Shown piece after piece: positions 24,136 to 39,100 of a stretch of DNA of 64,000 bases. The notes beneath the pieces are model-generated. The model saw only the letters and a list, made by a program, of their open reading frames with translations. It was not told the DNA's origin and made no database searches. Every line of letters begins with the position of its first letter. Position 1 is the first letter of the stretch. The stretch is from Oenanthe sinensis (taxonomy: Eukaryota; Streptophyta; Magnoliopsida; Apiales; Apiaceae). A program made the position numbers and the translations under genes. The stretch covers positions 17,181,631-17,245,630 of the forward strand of contig CM053802.1 of assembly GCA_028671895.1 (NCBI GenBank). The letters are read 5' to 3'.

Positions 24136-24227
24136 TACTGTTCTAGGAGATATATCCTACCATCAAATTAATAAGTCGTTTTCAATCACTTTCATCTTGT
24201 TTTTCTAAATTCTTTTCAAACTTGTAG

Positions 24228-25016
24228 ATGGAATCAGCAGCAAATGAAAAAATTTCGACTTTCTACCAGAGATGGATAAATCAACTAGGTGGGTATGTTG
24301 ACATACTTTTTGAACTCTCAAACCAACCTTTCGATTCCAGTAACAAGTCTAATATTGAGTCCATGGTGGAAAAAGTCATAACTCACCACAAAGAGTATTA
24401 CAATGTCAAATGGGTTGCTGCTCATCAAAATGCATCACCATTCTTCGGATCAAGATGGCTAAGTACTATGGAGCATGGAAATCTTTGGTATACAGGGTGG
24501 AAGCCATTTATAGCATTTGGCATACTGAATACAGTTAGAAACAATCAGGTACCTGGACTGACTACTCTTAAAGAGTTAAGCCAGGAACAATTAGAGAAGA
24601 TTGAAAAGCTCAAGATAGAAATAATGATTGAGGAAAGGAAAGTGGAAAGGGACATGGAGAGGATTCAAATGGCCATTTCTTATCCACCTACGTATCAACT
24701 TGCTCAACTAATGGCTCAAGTCCGTGATGGGGATGTTGCAGTGGCTAACATTGACGGGCTTGTAGATGGTAATATGAGGAACTTTGTGGTTGGAATGGAG
24801 AAAGTAATGAAAAGAGCTGACTATGTTAGGCTCAAGACACTGAAGCTTATGTTGGACATTTTGGATCTCAAACAATCAGTGCAGTTTTTGGCAGGATTGA
24901 CAAAGTGGCAAATGAACCTTAGGAACTGGAGGAGAAAGCTGAATGATAACAAATCTAATGCCGCCTCTACATCGTCAACCCCTGCATCATCCCATCACCC
25001 TGATATCAATCTCTAG
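24228..25016 (+). CDS. DOG1-domain protein (DELAY OF GERMINATION 1-like), single exon
   Basis: An uninterrupted 262-codon frame encodes a DOG1 domain (PF14144 type). The N-terminus has FYQRWINQLGGYVDIL (residues 12-27), matching the F-x-x-W-x-x-x-L motif of the family. A central ENGNLW-like stretch, HGNLWYTGWKPFIAFGIL (about residues 82-99), fits the W-x-x-G-W-x-P-x-x-A-F signature. A helical, charged middle (ELSQEQLEKIEKLKIE, near 117-132) resembles the region that in TGA factors follows the bZIP. No bZIP is present, so it is a DOG1-like protein rather than a TGA factor. The Ser/Thr-rich tail is low complexity. Family members act in seed dormancy and related signalling. Which paralogue this is cannot be told. 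The start is the first ATG after a leader with an upstream TATA box. Confidence 0.85.
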   Translation: MESAANEKISTFYQRWINQLGGYVDILFELSNQPFDSSNKSNIESMVEKVITHHKEYYNVKWVAAHQNASPFFGSRWLSTMEHGNLWYTGWKPFIAFGILNTVRNNQVPGLTTLKELSQEQLEKIEKLKIEIMIEERKVERDMERIQMAISYPPTYQLAQLMAQVRDGDVAVANIDGLVDGNMRNFVVGMEKVMKRADYVRLKTLKLMLDILDLKQSVQFLAGLTKWQMNLRNWRRKLNDNKSNAASTSSTPASSHHPDINL

Positions 25017-27163
25017 CTACCTAGCTAGTTATATAAAAATAGCATGGCCTAGTTTAATTTGTAATAGTAATATATCTTCTATGCTTTTACTTTCCGTACT
25101 AGTATTTTATTTCAAAAGTTTGTAGGTTTGGTGGTAGATTCCTACCATTTGAGTACTACTATATGCTGCCATGCTAGTGTGGAAACAGTTGCTTATGACT
25201 ATAATCAAGTATTATCAATCAACTTAAGTGTGCTTATCTTAAATACACTTTGAGTTGAGTTCAATAGTTGTATAACGGATTGGATAGGGTTCTGTGTTGA
25301 AGTTGCAGCTTTGTTATTGTTTGAACTTTGAACCATCACTAGTACTTTTCTTCTGCTTGTTTGTGTTTCTTGCTTGTTTTTTTCTCATGTTTGTTTTGTG
25401 TTCGTTGAAATTTTGTTCTCATGTTCAAATGAGATTTGAAACATGTTTCGCACTCATTTGGAACATGCATGTTTCGCAATTATTATGTTGGTGTGAAATT
25501 CTATATCTAGGGGTCTCGTGAAGAATGATCGATAATGTTACACTGTCTTGAAGTGGGATGCACATAGTTACATCTTAAAAAGAGAACGAAACAAAAGGGT
25601 CCAAGCTTTTCCAAATCTTAAAAAAAGAACGAAACAAAAGGGTCCTAGCTCTATACATCATAATTTCCAATATGTTACTCAGAAAATTAAAAAAATTCGT
25701 CAACTTTTTAATACTTGCGGACTTAAAGTAGTTGCATTCTCACTAGAAGGTTTTTGTACACGGCCACAAGGATGGGGAAGCTTAAGATTAATTGTTATTT
25801 TATTTCATCAATATGATGTATCTATTTATTCATATATTATGAGTTAAAAATAATTATGTAAATTGACACAAATTTACAATTATATTAATTTATATTGGTA
25901 TATTAAATGATTAAATTAATCGAAATTAACTAAAAATCTAACATATACTGTCATTTAACCTAACAACATTTATATCAATATATCACAAAATAATTAACCG
26001 AATAAATCTAAACTTAAATAAAATAAAAATAACATTGAGTTATAATTATGTTATAAATACCTAAATTATTATTAAAGTTATATTATATACGATAATTTAA
26101 AAAAATATGTTACTGGAAAATTACCATCATGACCTAACACAAGTCGCTCTCGGGTATTATAATTTGTCCTCTTCTTCAGCTAACGAACAATTATAGTTAG
26201 CTCTGTGATGATTTCGAAAAAAATAGTTAGCTCTGTGATATTGTTATCTGATACTACGTATTATTATTTCCTCAGGTAATTCACTAGTTAAAGTTCTGCA
26301 TGCATACATATGTAATATCTTTTCAATTAGTTATATGATTATTATCATTTTTTGAGGAATCATAGAGAGTTTCGAATTTCGCTTTTCATGTCAATTTTGT
26401 CACGTTTGTGGTACATTAAATCAATCCTCTGTTAATTAGTTGTTTAATTATACATCTCTTCTGTTATTTGATTGATGATCATATCTCACATGATTACAAG
26501 AGTTCCAAATATTAATAGCAGTGTACATGTATATCAATTCTCTGGTGATTTATTGTTTGATTATCGGATTTCTTCTGTTGATTGATTATCATGTTTTACA
26601 AAATTTATCGAGCTCCAAATGTCAAAATTTCTCTGTTTTTTGTTTATCAGTTTTTTTTTTGTTATTTCGATCGATAATCATGTTCTACGGATTATCAATT
26701 TTCAGAATTTCACCATTGATTTCAAATTTATATATAAGTATAAAAGTGCTGTAGATGTATAAGGTACCAGTTGATTGGTGTGGAATATCTGTGCAAACTG
26801 TATTACTCCTAGGCTAGGTAAATAATTAGATTGATAAAATCACAATTTATTTGAACTTAATTTTGGTAGATTTGATTTGGTTAACACAATATTTAAATTT
26901 TCAGCTACTTGAGAAGTGTTACCAGTGAGAACAATTCAGTTCTTAATATTTATCAGTTCGCTCGATACTGTATACATAATTAAATGTTGCTGATTAGTTA
27001 GGATGATACATTCACTTTGTCCATGCAAATGAGTATTTATAATTTTATATGAATTTTTTTTACTTGATGTGACTTGAACTATAATTTTCATCGGAAGTTT
27101 CTGTAGTTGATGCATATGAATGTATGCCTTCAAAATGACTGTGTTATGTAGATCTACCTCGGG
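25017..27163 (+). other. 3' flank of the DOG1-like gene and upstream region of SEC6
   Basis: No gene is supported. Near 25583-25645 a 20-bp word (AGAACGAAACAAAAGGGTCC) is repeated with a 43-bp step. The SEC6 leader probably lies in the last 1 kb; CT-rich sequence near 26165 and a splice-acceptor-like TTATGTAG ending at 27151 suggest a 5' UTR intron. The transcription start cannot be placed. Confidence 0.4.
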
Positions 27164-30100
27164 ATGATGGTTGAAGATCTTGCAGTTGAAGCTAAAGAAG
27201 CAGCAATTCGCGAGGTTGCCAAGTTGTTGCCAACTTCAGACATACTTCAGTCCATTGCTTCAATCAAGGCCGACTATATTACACGTCAACAGGTTCATAT
27301 TCATGTGACTGATTTTATCAGTTTGGAGATGTCATAACTCCTTAATATAAGTTTCCACTTCAACACTAATATTTAGTACTTTTAATCTAGGTATTCAAAT
27401 TCGAGTTTGATTAGTGCAAAATCAATAATGTAAATTATATAGTGCCCCTTTCTGCCCAAAATTATAGACATTTAAACACATTCATTCTATAGGATGATTT
27501 CGACATTCAAAGTACCTTCCATCTATTCACTGTAATTTTAATGTCGAGATAGTACACAATGCATTTCAGATTCATAATGATAAATTAGGACTATATGCTG
27601 CTACTATATTGTGTAGGTTTAAGAATGTATCTCTAGTTCTGGAGAGAAGAAGAAGGAATGCCAATCTATATTGGAGTAGTGGACTAGTGGGAGCATTGAA
27701 TTATTTATATCTTAAACTTCCAGGAATTCACATCACTCATTTGTATTTCACGATGATAAATTTTAGTATTTTACCAGGAGCAAGGTGAAACCAATTGAAG
27801 TCTTACTTGTAACATATGCTTTGTAGTTGACACTCTAGCAATTCTAAAGTATTTCATGTCATGCTAGAGTATTCCTAAAATGATATACGATCGGGACAAG
27901 AATAGCATCAGGCATTTTTCTGAGTTAATAATGTTGAAAATTGAATAGGAAGTTTTCGTATTTGTTTTACATTACAACGGCTACTTTCTCTTCCTCCAAG
28001 TTTAATATTTATATTTGTTTTTCCCAATGAACACCTAATTATTCCTTCCGGTCTTGTGCTTGAGATTTTTCCAAGTTATTAGTATAGACAGTTAGAATCA
28101 GAGAAGCTAATGCCACAAGTATAGTTTTTGCACAACTTAAAAACATGAAGTTTCAAGGAGGAAATATCCTTGTATTAACTATTGTTTTAAGTACTGTACA
28201 TTCACATTTGTCATCTCAACTGAACTTATACTTCTTCCCTGTTAAATTTTGGAGACATTTTTTTGCTATTTGTGTGTTCATTTTGAGACAATGAGATATA
28301 TGTTTGTCACCTTGTGACCTTGATGTGAGAAACTTATCTTAATAGCTTTAGCTTGGGATGCCAACTGCTGGTCAGTCTAGTCTATTCTTGTGTTTTGTTC
28401 GTTTTAATACAAGTTCATTTATGATAGTACGGACTACACAATCAGGCTTTAGGCATCCATTAACTTTCATGGAATGGATAATTATTATCAGATATATATT
28501 TAGTTGTCTAAACCAGCATGTACACCTGAATGTATCAGAGTTACATTAACGAATGGAAACACTTGGCCAGTCACATGTAAATTAGGAATTGAGTCCCTAA
28601 TTTCACTGATCAAACGAATGGAAACCCTTGGCCAGTCACATGTAAATACGAAGTGGTATTTAATCCCGCCTCTCATTCTAACTGGGACTACCTTAGACCA
28701 ACTTGGTCAACTCATGTTTTTGAGCATGAATATTGTATAACGTATCAAGTATGTGTTTGTAATCACAGTGTAGTCCGAAATTTAAAAAAAATTGAGAGTA
28801 AAGAATGGGATTCAAACCCATACCTTTTCTCAAATACCCCTTGAACTAAATTGGCCATCTCAAACATTGGAGTGTATGGTACATATAAAACATGTATTTC
28901 TAAAGTCTTGGGGTAGATTAGTCTACCCTCATCACTAAGTCACTCGGCCCCTGCATTTATGATATACCTGTAATCCATTATTTTTTAGCAAGACAGTGGA
29001 GAAAGGAATGGGATCGTAATTAGGCAGGGGTTTCCTTTTAGTCATAAGAGTCATTACAATTCTCTTAAACAACTACGCTAAACTCTTAGGCTGTATTGTG
29101 TTTTTGTCCTTAACAACCTTTTTGTTGCCTTAAGTTTAACTTTTAGTTCTGGCATGTTATTCAATATCCACTGTCATACTACAGTAAGGTAGTGATATAA
29201 TCGTCTCGGTAGTTGTTTGCGTATCTGGCACAAAACTTTAATTCATCTCAGATAATTTAATATTATGAATCTGAATGCATTATACAGAAGCTTTAAGATG
29301 TCTTTCATGGTTAAGGAATTTGACACCTTGTGATTTGATGTCAGGCTAATGATGCACAACTTAGTGCAATGGTTGCTGAACAGGTAAATATCAAAATTAT
29401 TGTGACACTTGGACAGTTTTAAACATTTGTATGTTTACTGTAACTTAATTTTCGTCAAATATATATCCTTGTTTTAGGTCGAAAAGGCACATGCTGGTCT
29501 GGAATCACTATCTTCATCTCAGAATATAGTAAATCAGCTCCGTGAGAATTTTGTTTCTATTGACAAGTATGTAGTTCACTTGGCAGCTCGATCAATGCTA
29601 CAATATAGTAAAGGATATGTATTTAACAATCTATCACATGTTCCACAAAAATGATCTCTATGTTAACTATCTTAAGTGATATACTAAATCGTAAAAGTCA
29701 AAATGTGAAGTATAGCTGGCTATACAGGAGGTTAGATATACTTCTAAATACAAACAGAAATAATAATTTGAACTATCATAATTTACAATAAGCTTAAAGG
29801 GACAGCCAATCTGGCTACTGAAATCCAAAGACTCTTTTTGTGGAGTGGAGGTATTACTATTTGCAATATTTTTCTCATGAGGCTAATTCATGTGCTTCTT
29901 TTTGTTAATCAGTCTCTGTCAAGAATGCCAAACATTAATTGAAAATCATGATCAGATAAAGCTGCTTAGCAATGCGAGGAATAACTTGAATACAACTTTG
30001 AAGGTAGGTTCTTAGCTTCTCTTGTTTTACTTCTACAAAGATTTAGTGTCTACTTTATATGTGTATGTATAGCAGCCTCATTTATGGATTCTATCTATAT

Positions 30101-33065
30101 ACATCTTATAATCTTGAATGGTGCCATGAGTCTGCAAACTCTGTAAGATCTTAATTATAAATTATAATTGGATGAGCAGGCTGTTTGTAGTGGCTGAAGT
30201 TTATCAGATAAACAGTAGTTATATATAGTGACAGCTAGCAAAAAAAAGTAAACTTTCAAGTTTCTTGCATGGTTGTTTGGTATTCATTTAAATGTTTCCC
30301 CTTTGAAGGATGTAGGAGGAATGATGTCCATATCTGTTGAAGCTGCTGCAGCACGTGATTCTCTGAAGAATGACAAGGAACTCATAAACACATACGAGGT
30401 AGAACTGTATATTTATGTTAATTTTATGCAATAGTTGACTATATTTTATACTTCTCTTTGTTCATAGAGTCTAATTAAACTGATGTAATGGTCTCAGAGG
30501 TTAACAGCTCTTGATGGAAAGCGGAGATTTGCATTAGCTGCAGCATCATCACACAAGGAAGAGGTTGGTAGACTAAGGTTAGCATATGCTTAAACTGATT
30601 ATCTACTGCTTGTCTTGAGAATCGCTCTGTGCCATGCTGCTATTTACTGCATAGTTATATATTTGGAGTAGGATTACCCGATTAGCTATACGTTTTCTGA
30701 TAGCATACCAGACCTTAGGGTAAATAGGAGTCTGAACTATATGTCTGTTTAATTTCAGGTTAGTCTAATTAACACGTAATTTTATGGAATAAACGTAAAA
30801 AGAACACCCACCTAAATGTCTCTTAGAATTATCTTCTCTCCACCTACAATTCTCGGCCTCTCCCAAAGTGTCTTTTGGAGAACATTATAATAAAATGGCT
30901 TATTTACAATTTAAACCCTGTGTTATTAACAATATACAATTGAAACCCTCTTTTAATATATTTAGTAAATTTAACCCTACGTTTTTTAACTATTTACAAT
31001 TGAAACCTTTTTTAAAATAATTAGTAAATTTAACCCTATGTTTTTTAACTATGTACAATTGAAACCTTTTTTAAAATAAATAGTAAATTTAACCCTGCAT
31101 TTTAAAACATTTAGTAAATTTAAACTTGACTTTTTAATTTCGGAATAAAATAAATCTTACGATAAAATTTTGAATAAATATTCGTCAAATACACTATTGT
31201 TAATTTTTTTTTGTATAGATATTATCTAAGCATAATAGATATTTGCAATTATTATGGTTTTTTCTTATAAAATGGATATTTAGATGTTCTTTTATATATT
31301 AATATACTATGTTCTTTTCTATATTAATACATCTAAATATCCATTTTATAAGAAAAAACCCTAATAATCGCAAATATCTATTATGCTTAGATAATATCTA
31401 TACAAAAAAAATTGACAATAGTGTATTTGACGAATATTTATTCAAAATTTTGTCGTAAGATTTATTTTATTCCGAAATTAAAAAGTCAAGTTAAATTTAC
31501 TAAATATTTTAAAACGTAGGGTTAAATTTACTATTTATTTTAAAAAAGATTTCAATTGTACATAGTTGAAAAACATAGGGTTAAATTTAATAATTATTTT
31601 AAAAAAGGTTTCAATTGTAAATAGTTAAAAAACGTACGGTTAAATTTACTAAATATATTAAAAGAGGGTTTCAATTGTATATTGTTGAAAACGCAGGGTT
31701 ATAATTGTTTTTAAGCCTAATAAAATTTAGTACCCTTTCATATGGGTTGCTTTTTAAAAGTTATGTTGTTTGAGTAGCTCTGTAGTTAATGTTACTATAA
31801 TTATAATGCATCAGTTTCTCAAGTTTTTTTGCTATTAAGAAGAGAAATTTACATATATAACATCCATTTATATTTAAAAATCATTATAAAATTAAATATA
31901 TATATGCCAAATATCTTATCCCAATTAAATTTTGCTCCATAGTTTCTTGCAACCACTACTTGCTAAACCCCAGAAGTGGAGGTTGGCCAATTTTAGTATT
32001 TTTAAAGGCCGGATAATAATACACTCTCTTCTACATAATCCATTCCCAATGGTAATAAAATGAAAATACGTCTTATTTAGCTATCTTTACAAGGGTAATC
32101 TTATTGGTAAACTTTGAGCCATTGGAAGTGCTGCAAACGACATAATTAAATAAGAAATAATCTGATTTATGTCCCAAAAGATGAATTGTTGATTATTTCA
32201 TAATTAAGTAATAATAATATGTGGATGTCCAAATTGGATGATCTTTTGTCATATTCCCATATTCCTGTCACATTCTTTTACCTGTTAATTTTATATATCA
32301 AATTATATAAATCACATATTAGTATGTTACTTGTTAATCTTCTTATCTATCTATATATATATGTGTCTATATATATGTGTGTGTGTCATTACTCCATAAA
32401 GAATACATTTATATAAAGAACAAGAATGAACACAATAAAATCTTACATAAAACTCATTTAAATTCTAATTTTAACATCGATTATGCTTTTTTATGAATAA
32501 TAATATATTCTAACATGAAGTTAACAACAAATTAGGATTAAACATAACATGATTATATGTAAATTTCATTGTTACAAAAACGTATATAAGATTCTATGTT
32601 GGATTCTATGCTGGATTTTGTAACATTTGATTTTTAAAATTTAGATAAGATTCGATGTTAGAATCGATATGTTAAGCTTAATTATTGTTAAATTTTGTGA
32701 TTCTAATCTTAACAATCGAATTTTTATAAAAAAATGATGTTTTATGATGGTGTTCTTCTGTGTTCTTTATATAAGGTGTTCTTTATGGAATGCAACCATA
32801 TATATGTGTATATATATATGTATGCTTAATATATTTTTGTGACTTATTATGTTTTCCAGTGAGTACTTTGAAGATGTGGATCGTACATGGGAGACATTTG
32901 ACAAAATATTATGGGGTCATATATCCAACTTCCTAAAACTTGCTAAAGAAAGGTTCTTATTATATCTTTCATGTATAGCAGTATCTGGTTACTTTCTTGC
33001 AATCATTTAATTATTGGCAATAGTTATACATGTTGATGACGTTTTTTGAATAAAATCAAATTATG

Positions 33066-33119
<54 letters not shown>

Positions 33120-36100
33120 TAATATATACAAAGTTTAGTGAGCGAAATAAGAGAGTTCAAATCAAAATAATTTGGAAACATCATCTGAAGTATCTGATAA
33201 AAAATGCGTAAAATAAAAAAACGTTAACCCAAATGTGGAATCTCAAGTAGTCATTTCTTGGCACATGATATGCTAGATTATTTATTCTCCATCCATGGAA
33301 AAGATTTTAAAGGATCAAAGAGGAAGAGTAGCCATATATTGGCTTGAAGCATTTAAGTGTTAGACTCAACATTATGTTTAAAATTTTACATGTTTTGGCG
33401 CAAATTGAAGTGTTTATTTTTTATACCTATGTGAGGGGATGAATGTCCAACATGGAGTCCTTGAGATTAAGTAAAGTGTCGGGGGTATATATGACTCCAT
33501 GATGGATATCAAACAATTGTATAATGTATATAGGTTAATTAGAGATCCGTATCAGGTTTTTCTTGGTGTATCTCTTGGGAATGGTTATATTCTTATACAT
33601 GAAGGTCGCATATGGTGTGTACAACTAATTAGGAAGCATATTAATATTATAATTTGAATGGATATAAATGTTACATATCTATTTTTGTGTTTATATGCTT
33701 TTAGATATTATTATGGCATAATAATTAAGTATTCTATTGATTTGGGTTCAGAATTCTAGCATTGTAGTATAAGTTGAGTTAAAATGAAAATCCAAAATAT
33801 ATCAATTTAGTTGAAAAAAAAATTCCAAACAATTTTATAATAAATAATATCATATAAATATTTTTATATTATTTTTGTCTAGTTGTATTACCCACTCCTG
33901 AGTCCCCATAAATTTAAATTTTTCCAATTCGCATATCCCATACTAAGACCTGCATCCCTGCCCGCGAAGACCTGGGATGCGTGGGAACCTTTCCGATAAT
34001 ACGATGATGTGGCATGGATTGTGGTGTCAGTATGCACATGTGGCATTTATATATAAATAAAACAATGAACATGAGTATAGAATAAGAAATATATCAGCAG
34101 GGATTAATATTTCATAAATAGGCATCTTTGTTTCCTTTTTGAAGAACACCTTTCATTTCCTATTGTTATAATATTAATGTTCCATATTGGTGGCAATTGC
34201 CCAATATTATATTGTTATCTTTTCGTAAGTATATTATTTGAGTAATATAACTAGTTCATTCATATATCCTCGTCAATAAAAAAGAATGATATATCTCATC
34301 TCTTATACATAGTATTGAATTTAACATGTTTATTAACATGGTTTATCTGAAATAATTTCATTTTACTTTATTGCAGCCCCCAAACACTTGTTCGTGCTTT
34401 AAGGTATGTGTGATTTATATTGTTTTTCTCAATATTCTATTATGTTATGGTTAAATAAGAATTTGCATTATGAATTATTACATGCTCATAATGTTTGTTA
34501 TGTATATGGTGTCCATGTAATATATTAGTCATAACTAGTTAGTTCACATGCACCATACGATTTTAACAAAGTTTTAATTTGTATATATAATATAAATAAT
34601 ATTCAATTTTTTATGTTTAATATATTACTATTTAAATAACATATTCTAATAATTATTAAAATAAAGAAAAAGTTATTTAATATTTTCTAATAGGTAATAT
34701 TTAAAGAGCATATGCAGTGAATTGCAAATAATATCTAAAAAAGGATGGGAAAGATAAAAAAGACATTAAAGAAAAAATTGTGAAATTTAAATATTGGGAA
34801 AAAAGAAAAGTATATGCGACAGTGAAGAAAAAAATGAACTCAAAAAGTGGATCATCAAACTGTTAAAGCAATCCCACAAAATCAGCACATCATTTAAAAC
34901 ATAGCAATAATCAAGTCATCACAAATCAAATCTCATTTGAATTCAAATATAGCTATAGTTTAGGATCAGTTTTGATTTATAATTACACAAGATTATTACA
35001 CCTGTAATATTGCCTATAATTATTCATGTAGCCTGCTATATAATGTACAGATTATTCATCAATCAAATACAACAAAAATACAATTTCTACATGGTATCAG
35101 CCTAGGTTTAGGATCCTACATTTTCTACATCATCTTTGTTTTTCTCTCTGCATCACCTCTCTATTTTTCTGACATGGCTTCTGCATTTTCTTCATCTGTT
35201 TCTTTTCATTCTCAAAACACAGCTCTATTCACCAAACTCAATGAAACAAATTACCTGATCTGGCTGAGACAAATCAAGCCCTACCTTCATGGTGCCAAAT
35301 TCTGGGGATACGTTGATGGCTCCATACCAAAACCATTTCACACCATTATGACAGTTGCCACTAAAACTGAACCGGAAAAAGAAATTCTCAACCCAAAATA
35401 TGAGGATTGGTTTACTGTAGATCAACAAATAATTAGTCTTATCACTACTTCTTTGTCTGAAAGCGTCTCACAACTCTACACCTCAAAAGAAATTTAGGAC
35501 TGCCTAGCTAACCACTTCTCGCAAAGTTCTGCCGCTAGTGCTTCTAGCCTCAAGCTTCAACTCCTTGAGCTCAACAAAGACTCCCAATCAATTGATGATT
35601 ACCTTCGTCATGCCAAGTCACTTGCTGATTAGTTGGCAGCCATTCAAAAGCCCATCTCTGATGAAGATTTAGTAATGGCAACACTTCGCGGGCTTGGACC
35701 AGACTACCTCATGCTCTGAACGGCCCTCTCACAACAATCTTCTCTTCCCAATTTTACTGAGCTACATGCTCGCATCTTAGCTTTCGATGCCCAACAACCA
35801 CGTCACCAGGAACAAGGAACAGCAAAAGCTCTTTTTCATGGCTCCGATACTCGCCGTGAAAATCATGCTCAAAATGGCCGAAACACTAATTCAAATAATC
35901 GAAATTTTAATCGATCTAGGCGATTCTATTCAGGGCGCAACTACCAGCAACAACAGAGGAATACTATTACATCACAACAATTTCATCAGCCACAAATTCC
36001 TCTGTTTAGACCTTACTCGCCGCAAAATTGGGCTCCTCGTTCTCAACCATCCAATGAAATACTGGTGTTCCAATTGTCACACAAACCAGCACGATCAACA

Positions 36101-39100
36101 ACAATGTCCTCACAAGTTCTTAGGTCCAGCTACAGTTGCACCCTTCGTTGGAGCCCATTTTGTTGCTGATCCAAATTGGTACCTAGATACTGGAGAGACC
36201 CATCATATGACCTCAATGTCTGTCAACAATCCTAAAAAATACAGTGGTCCTCATAATGTTTATATGGGTAATGGGAATTCAATGTCTGTTTCCCATACCG
36301 GTAACCTGCCAATTTCCATGGGTTCTTCTCAATTTTCATTACAAAATGTCTTTCACATTCCTTCTATTCGTAAAATTTATTGTTTGTTGCTCGTTTTACT
36401 AAAGATAATCAAGTATTCTTTCTATTTGCCCCTGATTTCTATCAGTTATATTGCTTACAATATGGTCGTTTATTATTTCAGGACCCTTGTAAAGACGGGC
36501 TATATCCACTTCAGTTATCTCATACATATTCCACTCCGCAAGCTCTTGCTGTTATACACTCTTCCACTGGCACAATCGTCTTTGTCATCCATCTTCTAAT
36601 GTCTTGTCCTGTATAAGTACTAATATTGGTTCTAAAATTTCTTTTCGTAATTTTTGTCGTGAATGTGCTTTAAGCAAGTCACACAAATTACCATTTGAAG
36701 ACAATAAATCTTATGTTGCTTCTCCTTTCTATGTTGTTCATAGTGATGTTTGGTATTCATCCACTCCATCTACTTGTGGATTTAAATATTATGTACTTTT
36801 CACTGATGAATTTTCTCACTATTCATGGATTTATCCAATGCATCGGAAAAATGAAGTTCTCACTCATTTTAAGAAATTGGTTGCGAAAATACAAAATCTC
36901 TTTGGCATCACCATAAAATTTCTCTAAAGTGACAATGGAAATGAATATGTTAATCATGAATTTACTAAATATTGCATCTCTTTAGGAATTCAACAACGAT
37001 TCTCATGTCCCATACTCCTCAGCAAAATGGGTTAGCCGAAAAAAACATCGTCATATTGCAACCATGACCCGTAACCTTCTTCTTACTTCTGGTGCTCCAA
37101 ACAAACTTTGGATGGAAGGCGTTCTAACATCTATTTATCTTATTAATCTCCTGCCAACCTCTGTCTTGAATTGGGACACTCCACATCATCATCTTTATGG
37201 TAGTAATCCTTCATATTTTGCCCTTCGAGTCTTTGGGTGCTCTTGCTTTCCTTATCTTGGTCCATATGTCTCTGATAAATTATCGAGTCAGAGTATCGAA
37301 TGTGTATTCTTAGGATATAGTCATCGACACAAGGGTTATAGATGTCTCGATCCTAAGACTGGTCGCCTCTATGTGTCTAGGCATGTCATTTTTAACGAAA
37401 CTTGTTTTCCTTACAAAGATATGCAGGTACATCCACCTGGTCCATTGAAATTTTCTCTTTTACCAAGTCCAACTTCATTTGAGAGGCCATCAGAAGAATC
37501 ATCACAAGCTCGGCACCTTACTCCATCTATAGACTCTCCTCCATACATTACTGAAGTGTCTCAATCCTCTCAAGAGACAACAACAACAACAAAGACAACG
37601 CTGCCATCTACCACTCCACCAGCACCAAATCAGGCACCGACTTCTATTCATCAATCACCTGTGCTCACATATCATCGTCGTCATAAAGCTACTCCAAACT
37701 CAATTCGACCATTTGTGACACAAGAACCCATGACAACAATTGAATCAGTCCCAAAGGTGGAGGTAACCACGATAACAAAAGAACCAGTACCGGCATTAAT
37801 ACCAGCAGTAGAGGCTTTACCCATTCATCATCCGCCTACTAAACATTCAATGATCACTCGTTCTAGAGATGACACACTTCCACAGAACAAACGACATGAT
37901 ACAACTACAAAACATCCTCCTCCTCAAGCTCTTCTTACTGTCGTTGAAAATTCTGAACCAACATGTTATACAGAGGCTTTCAAACATGAAGTTTGGCGCA
38001 ATGCTATGACAGAGGAAATCAATGCACCGTTGAAAAATCAAACTTGGACTCTTGTGCCTCCATCACCATCCCAAAACACAGTTGGCTGCAAATGGGTATT
38101 CCGCACCAAGCACAATCTAGATGGCACAATTGAAAGACATAAAGCTCGTCTTGTTGCAAAAGGATTCAATCAACGACATGGCATTGATTACGAAGAAACG
38201 TTTAGCCCGGTTATCAAACCTGCTACTATAAGGACTGTCCTCAGTCTTGCAGTCTCTCGAGGATGGGCGCTTCGCCAATTAGATGTCAAAAATGCATTCC
38301 TACATGGATTTCTAAATGAGGATGTTTACATGGCTCAGCTCCCCGGGTTTGTCGATCCATCTAGACCCGACTATGTTTGCAAGCTTCACAAAGCACTCTA
38401 CGGTCTTAAACAAGCTCCGCGTGCTTGGTTTCGTCGTATAAAATCTTTTCTCATATCTGCTAGTTTTGTTCAGAGTCTATTTGATCCCTCTCTCTTTGTT
38501 TTTCATCATAACAACCACATGATCTACTTTTTGTTATATGTCGATGACATTGTGATTATGGGAAACGATAATAAACTTCTTGAACGATTCATTCAAGTAC
38601 TTAGTCGTACTTTTGACATCAAAGATCTAGACCCTTTGCATTATTTCCTTATTTCCTTGGCTTGCAAGTAACTTCCCGGAATGATGGTCTTCATATCGGC
38701 CAGCTCAAGTACGCTCATGATCTTCTGGTCAAGCACGACATGCTCTTCTCTAAACCAGTCAGTACTCCCATGTCAGCAAAAACCACTTTCAATTCCACTG
38801 ATGGTGACATACTTCCCAATCCTACAGCTTTTAGGGAAATTGTTGGTTTCCTCCGATATTTGACGATAACTCGTGCTGATATTGCCTATGCAGTTAACTC
38901 AATTTCTCAATATATGAGTCAGCCCCGAACTTCTCATTTACTTACTGAAAAGCGCATACTTCGATACATTAAGGGTACTCTTGATCAAGGCCTGCTCTTC
39001 CGTCCACAGTGTCAACCAACACATCTTTGCACCTACTCTGACGCAGATTGGGCAGGCTGTCCAGAAACCCGCAGATCAACCTCTGGATATATTTGTTATA

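Larger units (their letters stand above)
30578..32859 (+). other. SEC6 intron 6 (2282 bp) carrying two foldback elements
   Basis: It is bounded by AG|GTTAGC at 30577 and CCAG at 32859. It holds the 821-bp foldback element at 30897-31717 and the smaller inverted-repeat element near 32389-32794. The rest is AT-rich. Confidence 0.8.

Noticed and set aside
25548..25847. 99-codon frame between the DOG1-like gene and SEC6
   Set aside because: Part of it comes from a short local repeat, composition is random-looking, and no domain is recognised.
32219..32416. 65-codon hydrophobic frame in SEC6 intron 6
   Set aside because: It is made from an AT microsatellite and the edge of the MITE.
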